From positions 1 to 64,000 of the forward strand of contig LWCA01000009.1 of the NCBI GenBank assembly GCA_001642005.1: DNA of 64,000 nt, read 5' to 3'. This document shows, piece by piece, positions 47,164-60,730 of the stretch. Below the pieces are notes generated by a model. It did no database searches and was not told the DNA's origin. It saw only the letters and a list, made by a program, of their open reading frames with translations. Every line of letters begins with the position of its first letter. The stretch's first letter is position 1. Position numbers and translations under genes: made by a program. The stretch is from Intoshia linei. Taxonomy: Eukaryota > Orthonectida > Rhopaluridae.

Positions 47164-50100
47164 ATGATTAAAATGGAGTAGAAATTGTGAATTTTAATTT
47201 TATTAATATTTTAGAAAGGTAATTGAAAATTATGATGAGGTTGACGAAAAGTACAATTTTAAATTACTGGATAAATTTACTAACAAAATGGGTTGGCTCA
47301 TGAATTTTAAAGAAGTAATAAAATATTAAATATTTTTTAATTGTTACAATATTTTTAAAGGTTACAATTATAAATGATAATGACAGAAAATGTACAGCTG
47401 TAGCATTATATTTTTTACAAAGAAATGGAGGCCGATTTAAAGTGAATTACGTTTATCATCCTTATTTTTTTGTATTGCCAAAAAAAGGGTGTTTGAATGA
47501 ATTGGTGTCATATTTAAATAACAAATATAATGAAAAATTGGTGAATGTACAAATTGTTGAGAAGGAGGATTTGGACATGAAAAACCATTTAAGTGGTATT
47601 TTGAGAGAAACCATTAAATTAAGTTTTTACACAACTGATGAAATGTTTGAAGTACGCAAGGATATTGAAAAAAATTCAAAACCTAACAAAATGATTAAAA
47701 TAAATTCAAACAAAGCAACATATTTCAATTTATTATCTTCTCATTTGGAAAAAACTGGAGATTCTGTGTCACGCACTTCAAGCACCCAACGATATTCGAA
47801 TAAAGGAGAAAATATTGTTGAATTACGTGAATATGATGTTAATGTGACTATGAGAACAGTGGTAGATAACGGGTTCAATGTGGGTCTCTGGTACAATATC
47901 AAAACAAGAAACACCTTTGATAACCCGATAATTACAAAACATGAAAAGGTTTTAGCACCTCCAAATATGGTAGTTTTGGCATATGATATTGAAACTACCA
48001 AATTACCTCTAAAATTTCCAGATTCAAAATTTGATCAAATTATGATGATTTCGTATATGATCAACGGTAAAGGGTATTTGATTATTAATCGAGAAGTAGT
48101 ATCTCAAGATATTGATAGTTTTACTTTTGAACCGAAACCAGAATTTTCAGCTTTATTTAATGTGTTTAATGAAGAAAATGAAAAGGCTACCATTGTCCGT
48201 TTTTTGAATCACATAATGAAAATAAAACCTAACATTTTTGTAACATATAATGGTGATTTTTTTGATTGGCCGTTTGTTAGAGACAGAGCTATTTTTCATG
48301 ACTTGAACATGGAAATTTCTATTGGATTCAAACACAACGTCAACTCTGATTTTTTCGAATGTCACGCCGCTTATCACATGGATTGTTTCAATTGGGTTAA
48401 AAGAGATAGTTATTTACCAATGGGTAGTCAAAATTTGAAAGCAGTTGCTAGAGCAAAGCTAAATTATAATCCTGAAGAGGTTAACCCAGAAGAGATGGTC
48501 CAGATGGCGATTGACGAACCTCAAACAATGGCTACGTATTCAGTTTCAGACGCTTTAGCTACTTATCATTTGTATATGCAATATGTTCATCCATTTATTT
48601 TTGCATTATGCACTATAATCCCTATGAACGCAGATTTTGTACTTCGAAAGGGTAGTGGCACCCTGTGTGAAAGTTTACTAATGATTGAAGCTTACAAGGC
48701 GAATGTTTTGTGTCCAAACAAATCACGAATATCTCAGAGAATGTTTAATGAAGAGGGAAAGTGGTTGACTACTCAAACATACGTTGGCGGCCATGTGGAA
48801 GCAATTGAATCTGGAATTTTCAGAGCAAATATACCGTTTAGATTTAGATTAGACAAGTACGCAATAGACCAAATGATTGATAAGGTTGACGATGTTTTAA
48901 AACACAAATTGGAAATTGAAGAGAAAGTTGATTTAGAGTGTGTTGAAAATTTTTCTGAAATCAAACAAGAAATAATCAATCAATTAAACCATTTAAGCAA
49001 TAATCTTATTTTGAATGAATTCCCTACTATATACCATTTTGACGTTAGTGCCATGTACCCCAATATTATTCTAACAAATAGATTACAACCGTATTCTATT
49101 GTGAACCAGGAAATTTGTGGAGCATGTGATTTTAACACTGCTAATGCCAAGTGTCAAAAACGAATGGATTGGACTTGGCGGGGCGAAATGTTTCCAGCCA
49201 ATAAACATGAAATTGCTTCCATTGAAAAACAATTAGAAGGCGAATATTTCAATCAAAAGTATGTTACACCATCAGAAACCATTACAGAAAGCAAAACTTT
49301 TTATCAATTGCCTATACAGGTAAGAATAGAAGAAACCAAAAAACGTTTAACCGAGTACTGTCGGAAGGCTTATAGAAAAGTGAAACTTAAAAGTGAAGGG
49401 AATCGTTCTGAAACTGTCTGCCAAAGAGAAAATTCATTTTATGTTGACACTGTGCGTGCTTTCAGAGATCGCAGATATATATACAAAGGAGAAGTCAAAA
49501 AGTGGAAGCGTATGTTGAGCGAAGCAAAAGAAAACAATAACATTGCAAAAATCACGGAATTTTCGAGTATGGTTGTATTGTACGATTCTTTACAATTAGC
49601 GCACAAATGTATTTTAAACTCCTTTTATGGTTATGTTATGCGCAAAGGTTCACGTTGGTACTCGATGGAAATGGCAGGAATAGTGTGTAAAACAGGCGCA
49701 TCAATAATAAAATCGGCATGTGAAATTATTGAAAAAGTGGGCAGACCATTAGAACTTGATACAGATGGTATTTGGTGCATGCTTCCTAGTTCTTTCCCTC
49801 AACATTTTCTTTTAAAGTTGAATCACAAAAAATCTAAAATTGTAATCAATTTTATGGGATCAATTTTGAACGAAATGGTTCATAAAAAATTTTCTAATCA
49901 TCAATACCATACAATGGAGGATGTAGAAACTAAAAAATATAATGTTGCATGTCAAAATTCAATATTTTTTGAAGTCGACGGACCCTATTTAGCCATGATT
50001 TTACCTTCTTCTAAAGAAGAGGGCAAGAAATTAAAAAAGCGGTATGCTGTATATAATTTGGACAATAGTCTAGCAGAATTGAAAGGTTTTGAAATTAAAA

Positions 50101-53100
50101 GACGAGGAGAATTAAAATTGATTAAAATGTTTCAAACAAATATATTTGAAAATTTTTTAAATGGAACTACCTTGAAAGAATGTTATGGCGCAGTCGCTGA
50201 ATCTGCAAATTTTTGGCTTGATGTATTGTATAAGCAGGTTTGTTTATTTTTAAAAGATTACTCATAATTATAGGCAGAAAACATGTGCTTAGACGAATTG
50301 TTTGAATTATTAGCTGAAAGCCGGAATATGAGCAAATGTTTAAAAGAATATGGCTCTCTCAGATCCACTTCTGTTACTACTGCAAGAAGATTAGTCGAGG
50401 TGAGTATTTAAGTATACATTTTATTAATATTTTAGCTACTCGGAGATACTGTAGGAAAAGAAAAAGGACTTTGTTGTAGATACATAATTTGTAATAAACC
50501 CGTGGGTGAACCTGTGAGTGAAAGAGCTATTCCTGTTGTAATTTTCCAATCTCAATCTAAAATTCGAGATTATTTTTTGAAAAAATGGATGAAAATTAAT
50601 TTTATTGATGATAGTTGTGATATTAGGGATTATATTGACTGGAATTATTACATTGAACGCTTAAACAGTACAATTCAAAAAATTATTACGATTCCTGCCG
50701 CTTTACAAGGTGTCGAGAATCCGGTAGAGCGATGTCCTCATCCGGATTGGCTAAAAAAAAGAATTACAAAAAAAATAAAAACCAACCAACAAAATAGGAT
50801 TACGGACATGTTTAGATTTAACAGAAAAGTTAAATCGCATATGAATGATTTTGAAAACGAACCTGAGCCAAGACACATCAGTATCAATCAAGTTTTTTGT
50901 CATTGGAAAAATTTAATACTATTTTAGCAAACATCAATTTCAATAGTAAAAGATGATGAACAATTAAAGTATATAGATCATTGGCGTCAGGTTTTAGGAA
51001 ATCCTCCTGTTCAAACTGATTCATTTGTTTTGTGTTTAGTTTTAATACTTTATGAAATTTAGGATTCATTTGATGAATGGTTACAATTCCATAAGAAAAA
51101 ATGGGTTTTTTTGATACAACAAATGAAAATGATGAAAAACAATAAATATTTGACAAGGAAACCTGCAATGGTGGGAATGGAAAAATATGTTTATAAAGCG
51201 AATTTAAACTTGACGAATAATATTTGGTCCATCATTCAGGTATATTTTATGAACTTTTCATTAGTTTATAGATATCTGCTTTAAATAAAAACAAATTTAA
51301 CGTTTGGATTATGCTTGGTAGTTCAATTCAAAAAATAGTTCTTTACTGTCCAAATATATTTTATGTCAACTATAAAAACGAACTGGATGAAGCAAAAATT
51401 GGGAAAAGTTTATATTTTATTTATTCTTTACTTATTTTTCAGATGTTTACAAAACAAAAAAATTTCTTCCTAGATCTGAAAAATGTACACATTTATATCA
51501 GTATTCTCTTGATTACAGAGAATTTAAAGATTTCATTGAGTCATTTAATCTAATTTTTGATTGTGATTTTGAATTTAGAAACATTGATATTTCTTTGGTT
51601 AAAGGAATATACGAGTCCAAAGTTTCGATTAATTTTAGAATTTTTTCAGTTCTAGGAAATCAATGGTTATTAGACAATGCAAAGGATCACGATGAACTCA
51701 TTTCGGTAATTAGTGTATGTATTTGATTTTTATTTATTTATAGAAAAAATTTAATTTTGACGAATTTTTAATTAATCCAACAATTTCTTCTAATGATTAC
51801 CTTGAAATGTTTGATATATCCGGAAACGTCGAATTTGTTATGTATTATCACAAAAGGTATTTTTTTTGTTTATACTTTTTCTTCTTATCTCTGAAATATC
51901 GATAGCTAAGAATACCTAACATTAATTGTTATTGATTATTTAGTGTTCATCGAGAATTGGTTGTTTTATATGTTGTTTCATCGTTAAAATGCTTTGTTTA
52001 CTTTGTTGAAGACATTGCTTCAAAATTAGTAGACCTAAATTTGAATCTTTCTGGTATGTATGATAAAATAAGGTATATTTTGCAAAAATTCAAGTAGACT
52101 ATTATTATTATTTAGAGTTAATACAACGGAATTCATATTTGATAAACTGTTCAATTTTACTACCAAAGCTTTCAGATCAATTGAAAATGCGTTTATTGAC
52201 TTAAAAAATATAATAGCTAAACCAGAAAATGGAAAAATAGCTATATTGTCTTTTAAAAATGGTAAATTTATCATGAACTTTTAGTTTTCCAATTTTAACA
52301 GTTTTTTTTAACATTACACAATTAAAATGATTTAAAATTAACATTTAATTTGATTGTCTGTTTTATTTTAAAAGGACGGATTAATCTAAGGATATAACCC
52401 GCCCGGTGATACCAAAAATTATATCAACGAAATCTCTTGATGACGATTCCGAATATCATTTAAAATTTTTACGTTTCAAATGTTATTTGTATAAAAATAC
52501 ATTGACCCTTTTATGATAATTTTATCAATGTGTTACTTTATAACTACTTTATTTATATAACATTTAAAAATTATCATAATATATTCACAAATAAAATTGT
52601 TAGATTTGAATGAAAACACTGAAAGTGGTATTGAATCAATGTTTTCTGAAATTCCTTGCATCAAAATGAAACATAAACATAAGTAATTTTTATAGGGATT
52701 TTACTTACATTGTTAACAACTTGTGTAAACTAGCACTAACATATTACTTAACCCTTTCACTGTCTGTGTATTCAATATTATACACTACATAATTTTGAAC
52801 GACTTTATTATTTTATTTTCATACATTTTCACATAGGTAATTTAAAAAGTATACAAGTTTAAATGAAAACATAATATTAAAATGTTTATTATTTGTGCGA
52901 TTAACTAAATAACATGATAATTGTGACGGAATTGAACTGAGAACGACAAAAATTGTATAATCTTGAATTTCCTTTTAAAATACGATTTTTAGTATAAATT
53001 TTTATAATATTAAAATGTTTATTATTTGTGCGAATAACAATTATAATTACCGCGTAATATCGTTCCAAGAGAAGCACGATGCTTTCCTTTGTAGAAAAGA

Positions 53101-56100
53101 TAAACAGACGAAGGCCTACATTGATTATACTAGCTCTTATTCGAGAGAACTAATAGGTCCATTAATGTATTTATAAATAAACATGTCTTTTAATTTCATA
53201 TCATTTCTCCATTATTATTATATTTCATCGTGTTGGATGAAACATCAATATATTTAATATTTTTCATTACTGTTAAAAGTACATTATTTCAACAATTTAT
53301 ATTCCAAATTTTAATAATGATATCGTGTGTGGTCAGTGGTCTCAAAAAAGTTAGAAATGATAAAAAATAGTCTTTCAAATTTATTATAATTTCTTGACCA
53401 ATTTGTTAAAAATGTATTAATTTAATTGCACTATTCTGCCAGTTAAATTGATAAAAAGTGATATCATCATTACTGTTAAATTTGAGAAATATTATTTTCA
53501 ATTTTAAACCTACTGCTAGCTTAAGTAAAATAACTTAGTTTAAATTATTTTGATTTTTATGCATTAATGTTAATTAATAAAAAATTAGAAATAATTTATA
53601 CGCTGTTTTATCCTGGAGAAAATTGGCTGTCGATGAAATGTTTCAATTTATGCTTGAATTACCACAAATTTATAGGGTCGTTTGATATATTTATAATTTA
53701 TAATTATTTAGAATTTACTAGTGAAATCCAAATATTATGGAATTCCAATTGGAAATATTGGCCAAATTAGTTCACTTAATTTGTACTCAATAGATTTGTT
53801 TTACGCTCGATTTTTGACGAAAGCTAATCATCTTTGGTGGTTTTCTACATCTACACAGCCTGATTTAGGGACTATATCAAATCATTCAACTCAAACGTAT
53901 TCAATCATGTATTGCTTATTTTAAAATATGTATTAGTACCGAAACTGAGGAATCCTCATTTGTTTCATTTATTGATCCAAACTTGTGTACATCCATTACT
54001 GCAGATATTTCCATTTCCAATATTGCTATTTCTGCTGTTATTAATGTATGTTTTGATTTAAATATTTATTGTGTTAAATGTAGCACGAAGATATTATAGA
54101 ATATGAAGGAGGAAATATTAACAGTTATGACATGCTGGCTCAGCAATCTTTAATAGATGTAATTGCCGGTAAATCTATTACTAGTTTAGAAAATTTCGAT
54201 GAAAAAATGTTAGCTTTGTCGAGTTTAAGGTTTTATAATTTTATTTTATTATAAGGATAAAAGTATATTCTAGAATACTGCGGTCTTTTTTGCAATACTT
54301 GTTGAATGAAATTAGCAAATTTAAAAATAAATTGGCTGACAAACAGTTGGTTCAGTTTTATAGGTACTTTAGTTTTTTGTTTAGTTTAATATTTCTTACA
54401 GGTGGCTGAGGTTGGGTACATCTCTATTTTACGATGAAGCTTTGAAGAATTTGGTAAACATGTATATGAAGAAAATGTGTTTTCAGGTTTCATTCTTTTT
54501 TATAAATATTAACCGTTTTACAATTTATATGTGTTATAGCTCATTTCTGAATTAAAAAGTTTGGGAGCAAAAATTGTTCACGCCACATTTAGTAGAATTA
54601 TTATTGATACAAAACGCCAATCTTTCACAGATAGTATATCATATGCTAAGTATCTTATCGAGTGTATTCAAAAACATCAATATTTCCAGATATTATGTTT
54701 TAATTGCGAAAATTACTACAAACTTTTATTGTGGAAGGATGAGGTTTTTACATTATTCCATTTTATTTACTGTTATAGAATAATTTTTGTGCTTTTCCTT
54801 TGCAGCTTGATCAACCCGATGATATTTCACAGGTTTGTGATATATAATTGTGATGCCATAAAATTAGAATTCAATCGAGAGTCATTGGAGCATAGCAAAT
54901 TATCTACCTACCATATTTGATATTCATGCATCATTCGAGGTTTAGTTGTATTTTTGTTTATTGTGTGAATTGTCATTTATTACATTACCCACATCTTTTC
55001 AGTAATTTCAAATTATATCAATAGGAATGGTATTTACCACTACAGTCATAATAAATCGCGTTTTTGATTTAATATTCATTAGGTTTTGTAAAATTACTGA
55101 AAAGGTTTTATTGATTAATTTTAATTTTCATAAATTTTTAGTCGTTCATTGTAGGCTATATGGTTTCTATAGCTGATTTTTTAAATAATGAATCAAATGA
55201 CATAGGATGTACCCCAATTTTAAAAAAACGTACAATTCAGGATGATTATGCAGACGATAATGTAATTATACTTTTAGATTGAAATAATATGAATTTAGTC
55301 AAGTTCTGCTTGGTATGTAGAAAAATTTCCAAATTTAAATCAGTTTTGCTCTAATTTAATTAAAAATCAACTTTCAAACGAATTATTTGAGTATTATTTA
55401 TATGATTATAATTTAGAAATTTAAAGTAAAAAAACTAACTACTTCATCATCGTTTTGGATTATGTATTAAATATCGTGATCGTAAATCAAAAGATCGTAT
55501 TTTATTTTGTTTTAGTTTAAATTACATAATTCATTAACTAGTTATAGTTACCTTAACTAGTTCATTTAATTTAGACTATAGACTTAAGTTAAAACTGAAA
55601 TATTAAGATACCATATTATACCTACAAACGATATTACAAAAATATTAGAAATATTCTATGATGTTGAAACCAGAGAATATTTTTTTATACAATTCAATTT
55701 AGTATATTTAGTTTAGTTACGAAGTTTATTTTTACGATCTTTTGATAGTGCGTCATTAAATATTAATAAATTAATTATTTTTGCTAATATTTAATATTTA
55801 TCTATAATTTAAAATATTGAATCATGTTATTCAATTTAGATTTGTTACTAATCAATTTAATAATACCCCCAGAAACAAAACTTTATTATCCGAAAATACC
55901 AAATCCATATGGAACTTTTTGCCATACCAAAAATCTAGTTCAATTTATATGAAAAATATAATTTTGTATTTTATCACAGCTATAATAGAGGTTATAATTA
56001 TAATTATTTTTTTATCAATATTTAGATACTACAATTACATGAAATTGTTTCGAGAGATATTATTAAACTTAAATCAAATTTGCTTAAAATTATTGGAGTA

Positions 56101-56742
56101 TTGGAATATTCCGATATCTCAAATTATAATAATTTATCTTATAAATTTGTTCTTTCAGAAGTATAAACTTGCTTAATATTTTTCTATTTTTTTTAGTTAA
56201 TTTGTAAACGCTGTAATTTTTCGAGAAGCATTGATATTTGTTCTGATTATACTATTGATTGGTTCAGTATTCCGTAATATTATTATACTTTTATATTAAA
56301 TTAATGAATGTAAATGATTTAGCATAGAAATAAAATGTACAAATTGCAATGATATTTACCCCAAAAACGAAATTGAATATATATTGCTTCACGATATCGA
56401 AAAATCATTTAAATTAATTAAAGATCCTATAGAATCCTGCCCCCAATGCGTAATTATTTTATTTTTAAAAATAAATTATTGTATTAGGATAGAATTGTAT
56501 CATTCAATAATTTTTGTCAGTGTCGTCAGCAGTATGATGTAAGTTGTAAACGTTTCATTAAAAAATTGGAAATATTTGATAAAATTTCAAAGTAATTGTA
56601 AATTATTATTTATTGTAAATAAATTTATTTAATATTTAGGTTATTTCAATTTTCTGATTTAATACAGGTTACAGAAGGATTGTGTCAAATTAAATTGGTT
56701 TGCAAATTGATTAAAAAATTTGAAAAAGTTGAAAAATATTAA
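47164..56742 (+). CDS. POLE: DNA polymerase epsilon catalytic subunit
   Basis: About 25 exons. Exons 1-3 are 47164-47177, 47215-47314 and 47361-50236, the third holding the catalytic core. Exonuclease motifs: [26 protein letters not shown] and [10 protein letters not shown]. Polymerase motifs: [39 protein letters not shown] and [13 protein letters not shown], then [10 protein letters not shown] and the thumb phrase [22 protein letters not shown]-like [10 protein letters not shown] is near residue 1100. Downstream exons give the inactive second polymerase-like half (for example [15 protein letters not shown], and [20 protein letters not shown]) and the C-terminal Cys clusters [33 protein letters not shown] and FCQCRQQYD, which bind metal and the B subunit. 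The enzyme copies the leading strand at the fork. The join near 55342-55836 is uncertain (see findings). It ends 32 bp from the convergent PI synthase. Confidence 0.95.
52871..53033. repeat. 30-bp direct repeat pair in a POLE intron
   Basis: ATAATATTAAAATGTTTATT followed by ATTTGTGCGA occurs at 52871-52900 and again, identical over 30 bp, at 53004-53033. The 103 bp between them differ. The pair is in the intron between the exon ending about 52678 ([12 protein letters not shown]) and the one starting about 53586 ([10 protein letters not shown]). Confidence 0.7.
55486..55746. repeat. 261-bp segment with 14-bp perfect inverted ends in a POLE intron
   Basis: Left ATCAAAAGATCGTA (55486-55499) and right TACGATCTTTTGAT (55733-55746). 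The interior is AT-rich with no ORF. Just outside the left end GTGATCGTAA echoes the arm. It may be a MITE; no target duplication is clear. It lies between the two POLE exons whose junction is uncertain. Confidence 0.6.
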
Positions 56743-56774
56743 TATTACATGATATGTTTTAATTGTATAATACA

Positions 56775-57550
56775 TTATAATTTATATATTTCTTTCTTTT
56801 TTAGGTTTTTGGTATCTGTTTTGACAATTACTTTTATACCTTCTTTAATTTGAATAGCGTGTATAATCATTTTTGTACTGAAAAAAGGAAAACAAAGTAA
56901 TGTCAGGAAAATTGCTAATCAATTATATAAATATTACATTTCATAATATACTTATTCCATTTGGAAAATGATAATTCAAATACACGCATATGTAAAACAT
57001 TTCTCTACAAAACCAAACCATATAACTTGTCCACTATATTATTTAAATGATGTATTCTTTAAATTACCGTATCTGTAAAATAAAATTTTAAAATTGGATT
57101 TTTGATATCTGTTATTTTCTGATTTAGAGCCGCGCTAAATATTTATTACCGTATTTTACCAATTACCTGTGAAAATATATCATATGTTCCGCTAAATCAA
57201 TTATACTAACAATACAAATGTATGCAATGTATCTTTCATAATATATTGATATAATAAACATTATAGATATATCCGTGAATCTGTCTGTTAACATGTCCAT
57301 CACTGCTCCGAATAGAGAACCTATTTTATAAAGTTTGACAATTTTTAAATTTAATTTATCATTGATTATACATTCGAGCTACCTTCCCATCAAATATATC
57401 CAAAATAATATTCAAAAAGTGAAACAAGGTCGCCACCATCGGGTTATTTAAATAGTTAAAGCATGAAATAAATAACAACAATGAAACAAATAATTCTGCA
57501 ATAACCCAACAAATTTGGCAGATAAATATATACGTTTTTTCAGAATTCAT
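56775..57550 (-). CDS. CDIPT: Phosphatidylinositol synthase (CDP-diacylglycerol-inositol phosphatidyltransferase)
   Basis: Five exons: 57361-57550, 57167-57320, 57068-57134 region (57068-57134), 56952-57033 and 56775-56914; about 210 residues, the usual length. Exon 1 carries a membrane segment and ILDIFDGKVARMYNQ, and exon 2 starts SLFGAVMDMLTDRFTD. Together they form the CDP-alcohol phosphotransferase motif DG-x2-AR-x8-G-x3-D-x3-D with exact spacing. Downstream phrases (DLAEHMIYFHS, IKNPILKFYFTD, REMFYICVYLNYH) match PI synthases. The enzyme makes PI from CDP-diacylglycerol and myo-inositol in the ER membrane. The join of exons 1 and 2 needs a donor reading GA rather than GT; a TGA would otherwise end the protein after MYNQ. 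It is convergent with POLE. Confidence 0.88.
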
Positions 57551-59070
57551 TTTAAAGTTAACGCACTTATTCAGTTCAATTTTACAGTAAATGTATATAT
57601 GTTAATAAAATATATATGTACGTATTGGTATATAGGTTTAGTGAATAATCTTATCGTTACGCTATTACAAATGATGCTTATTCGTTTTAGAATGAATATG
57701 TAAGAATCCATTTTAAATACAGCCCACTTTATAGAAGGAATGGTCCATTATAAACCTTATGTTACATTTAATTACTACTGTTTACCTTTTGCTCATTGAA
57801 TGGTTAAAAAAATTCTTGTAAATTATTATTAAATTTTAAATGTTAATAAATTAATCCATTTAGGCAAAGAATAGTTAATAATTTTAATTTTTTATAAATT
57901 TTCGTTCTTCATTTCAGGGTAGCCATTTTTCTTTGTTTACCCAGGGATTCCCAAACTGATTTGATTTGACCGCTACCTTTTTAACAAATTTTTTAGTAAC
58001 GCCCCATTTAAAAAATTTTCGAGCACATCGTATAATATTTATTTAAAAATTTACTCAATAATTATTAATTAACAAAAATTTTTTTTAATTCAATTGATTA
58101 TGAGATATTTCCAAGTTAATATTAATGAAAATTATATATTTATTACTGTGTCACTGTTTATCTCAGTGGATCCCAAACTGGCCATAATAAATATGACATA
58201 AATATCATTGACCCATAAAAAATTTTTTAATAAAAAAATCTAAATGACTACAATAAATATTACATTATATAACTGTTAAATTATAACATTTAATACATAA
58301 ATTTCAAAGTGTACTAATCGATCTAAATCATAAATCTAAATCAATCGTACAAATCTCGAGATATTTAAATATTCTTAAATTTAAAATGTCATTAATCTTG
58401 TAAATACTTTGAAAAAATTAGAAGACAAATAATTGAAAAGATTTCTACGATAAAATGTAATGGTGGAAAATATCATGTGACGAGTTGACCAGTTTTAAAA
58501 ATAAAAAATATTTGAATGTACATCTTTACAATCTAAAAATGATTTTAATCTCGGACTTATTCCTATATGTGGAAGTTGTAATGATACAAAATGTTAAATA
58601 AATCAAATTTTCATGAAAAACTATTGTTATAAAATGACCAATAATTGTAATATAAAATTTTAATAAATTACCGAATGAATAGAATGTGAAATGTCACCGC
58701 AATTAATGGTCTGTCGTAAAATGTAACTATGAACAACATAAGACAAATAATTCTTATATACCCGATAATTGTTATCGGGTATAAAAAGATAAACATTTGA
58801 TTTTATGACAAATAAAAAGAATAACTAAAGTGATTAAAAATTTGAATAGACCCAATTAAAAAAAATTTTGATTATATGAAAAAACAAAATAATAATTCAT
58901 CAAAGTGGTTTATAATATTGATATTGTCTATACATATAATGTAGTATATTAAATTAAGTTATTGAATGGAAACAATCAAAAAATTTAATAATTAGATCAT
59001 TGACATTTTCTGATTTCTAATTTCTAATTTCAAAACTTTGTTGAATATGGTGTAGTCTATAAGAGAAACT
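57551..59070. other. Intergenic, AT-rich, with scattered repeat ends
   Basis: No coding exon was recognised. Two hAT-like left termini in the same orientation occur at 57943 (CAGGGATTCCCAAACTG) and 58166 (CAGTGGATCCCAAACTG), but no matching right ends were found. A perfect hairpin is listed separately at 58757-58783. Confidence 0.4.
58757..58783. other. Perfect 12-bp stem, 3-nt loop palindrome
   Basis: TATACCCGATAA, loop TTG, then TTATCGGGTATA. The GC core CCCGAT/ATCGGG stands out in AT-rich sequence. It is not followed by a U-tract that would mean a simple terminator, and no gene is adjacent. Confidence 0.75.
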
Positions 59071-59444
59071 CTAGCAATGTCTGTTATAAATTTGTTTTTT
59101 CCAGTATCCATAATCTAAAAGAGTATTAATATTGTATATCAATAAAATTACATCTTTTAAGCTTGGGTTTGTGCCAATAATATCTGATTTTTTCGGTCGA
59201 ATGTAAATACCCATCCTTTCTAACAATGCGTGCCGGCATATGATGTGATCAAGATTGTGTGAGTAAACGTTTGAATTTAATACCTGATGGATTTGTACAT
59301 TCATAGCATTTTTCATATACAAGTATTTTATTTCTGTAGAATATTCGAATGAATCCGTTAGAATAATGGGAGATTTCAATATGATTCGTTTTAGTTTGAT
59401 TTTTGAATATAATTCTTGTATTTTAGCTATATTCCATTGCAATT
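59071..59444 (-). CDS. mTERF-family protein, C-terminal exon
   Basis: The open frame reaches from a stop at 59071 back to 59472, with a good acceptor (TTTGATTTAG) that would start the exon at 59444. It shows helical repeat phrases LKRIILKSPIILTDSFEY and, near the end, HIICRHALLERMGIY followed by NPSLKDVILL. That combination is typical of the C-terminal region of mTERF proteins (mTERF5-like), which bind nucleic acid in mitochondria. About 125 residues are present, less than half of a usual mTERF, so upstream exons must lie further right on the minus strand. The plus-strand EF-hand gene begins inside that interval. A candidate first exon with a mitochondrial-type N-terminus is at 60731-60937. 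Confidence 0.5.
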
Positions 59445-59463
59445 CTAAATCAAAGCGCGTTAA

Positions 59464-60179
59464 ATGTATCAATATCTTAAAAATAAATTTAACAGATTAG
59501 TAATGCAAAGAAAATCCAATGTGTTTAAAATAAAATTCAAACATAAAATATTTGAACATATGCATTTGAATGAAGAATATTCTGTTTTTGATAATATTCA
59601 GTCATTGATATTACTGGAAATTTTTAATCAACTGTATGACTGTAGAAAAGAACTGGAAGGATTAAAAACTAACAGATTGGAAAAAGGGCTAAATATAAAA
59701 ATTTTAAATGCATTTTTACAAAACTGCACAAATTTAAAGGTAACATTTCAGTTCCAATTTAAAATTAATTCATTTTAAATTTAAAGGCAGATTATATTAT
59801 CCGAATAATTGATTTATTGAGTACTATAGAGAAACAAGGAAACAAAGAAGTAGAAATTATGCATTTTGAAAATTTTGTCTTTATGGTGGCTATTCTTGTA
59901 GCTTTAAAAGACGGTAAACAAAAAATATTTTCCTTCAATCACGACAAAATTTTATTTAATCTGATAGATTCTGATAGATCCGGATCAATATGTTTAGATG
60001 AATTTTTAAGATTTGGGTTTTTATTGGGAATAAATAAAAATAAATCGTTAGAATCACTTTTTCGAAAATTTGATATTACTGGAGATAAAGAATTAGAATT
60101 CATGGAATTTCGGCTTCTCATTTTTGCATATATGGACGAAGAAGATAAATCAAATGAAATACAAACAAATGAACCATAG
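59464..60179 (+). CDS. EF-hand calcium-binding protein
   Basis: Two exons: 59464-59739 and 59787-60179 joined through a 47-nt intron (TNLK then ADYIIRIIDLL). The product is about 223 residues. The first canonical EF-hand loop is DSDRSGSICLDE, with all coordinating positions filled. A second, DITGDKELEFME, follows 35 residues later. The N-terminal 140 residues are helical with no family likeness I can name; the first pair of EF-hands expected in a calmodulin fold is not obvious. The true start may be the ATG at 59464 or the one at 59503. Target and cellular site unknown. Confidence 0.75.
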
Positions 60180-60730
60180 TCATTATACCTTTTTATACCT
60201 AATTCAATTTAATTTTAGTTTTATTATTATTTTGTAATTAAAAATATGTAGTAAAAATTCAGTTTTTCAACACTATGTAAATGACGTACAACAGACAATT
60301 AATTTAACTGACAGACTCAATTTTAAAAGAATTATGTCTAAAAATGATTTATGGATTCATAGGGGGAAAATAGTCAATATTCATTAATGTTATATTAAAA
60401 AAACATTACAACATTTATTAAAATTGTGTAATATTTTTGATAAATAAAGAAGTTTCAAATTAGATAAAAGTAGTCACTAATTTGCCTTCCCTGATATATA
60501 ATTTGTATAAAAACTTTTGTATAATTATCTTATCGTTTTATTTTTTATACTGAGAGATTTCGTTTAGTGGTGAAATCATTTTTTTATCAATTTTTGGAGC
60601 GTTTCATTTTAATTGGTCAATTATAATTATTGGTAATTACCAATGATCATATATGGGTCAGTCATCTTCATTGCATCAATTTAATATGATTACATTACAC
60701 TTAATAATTAATTAAGAAATAATATTAAAA

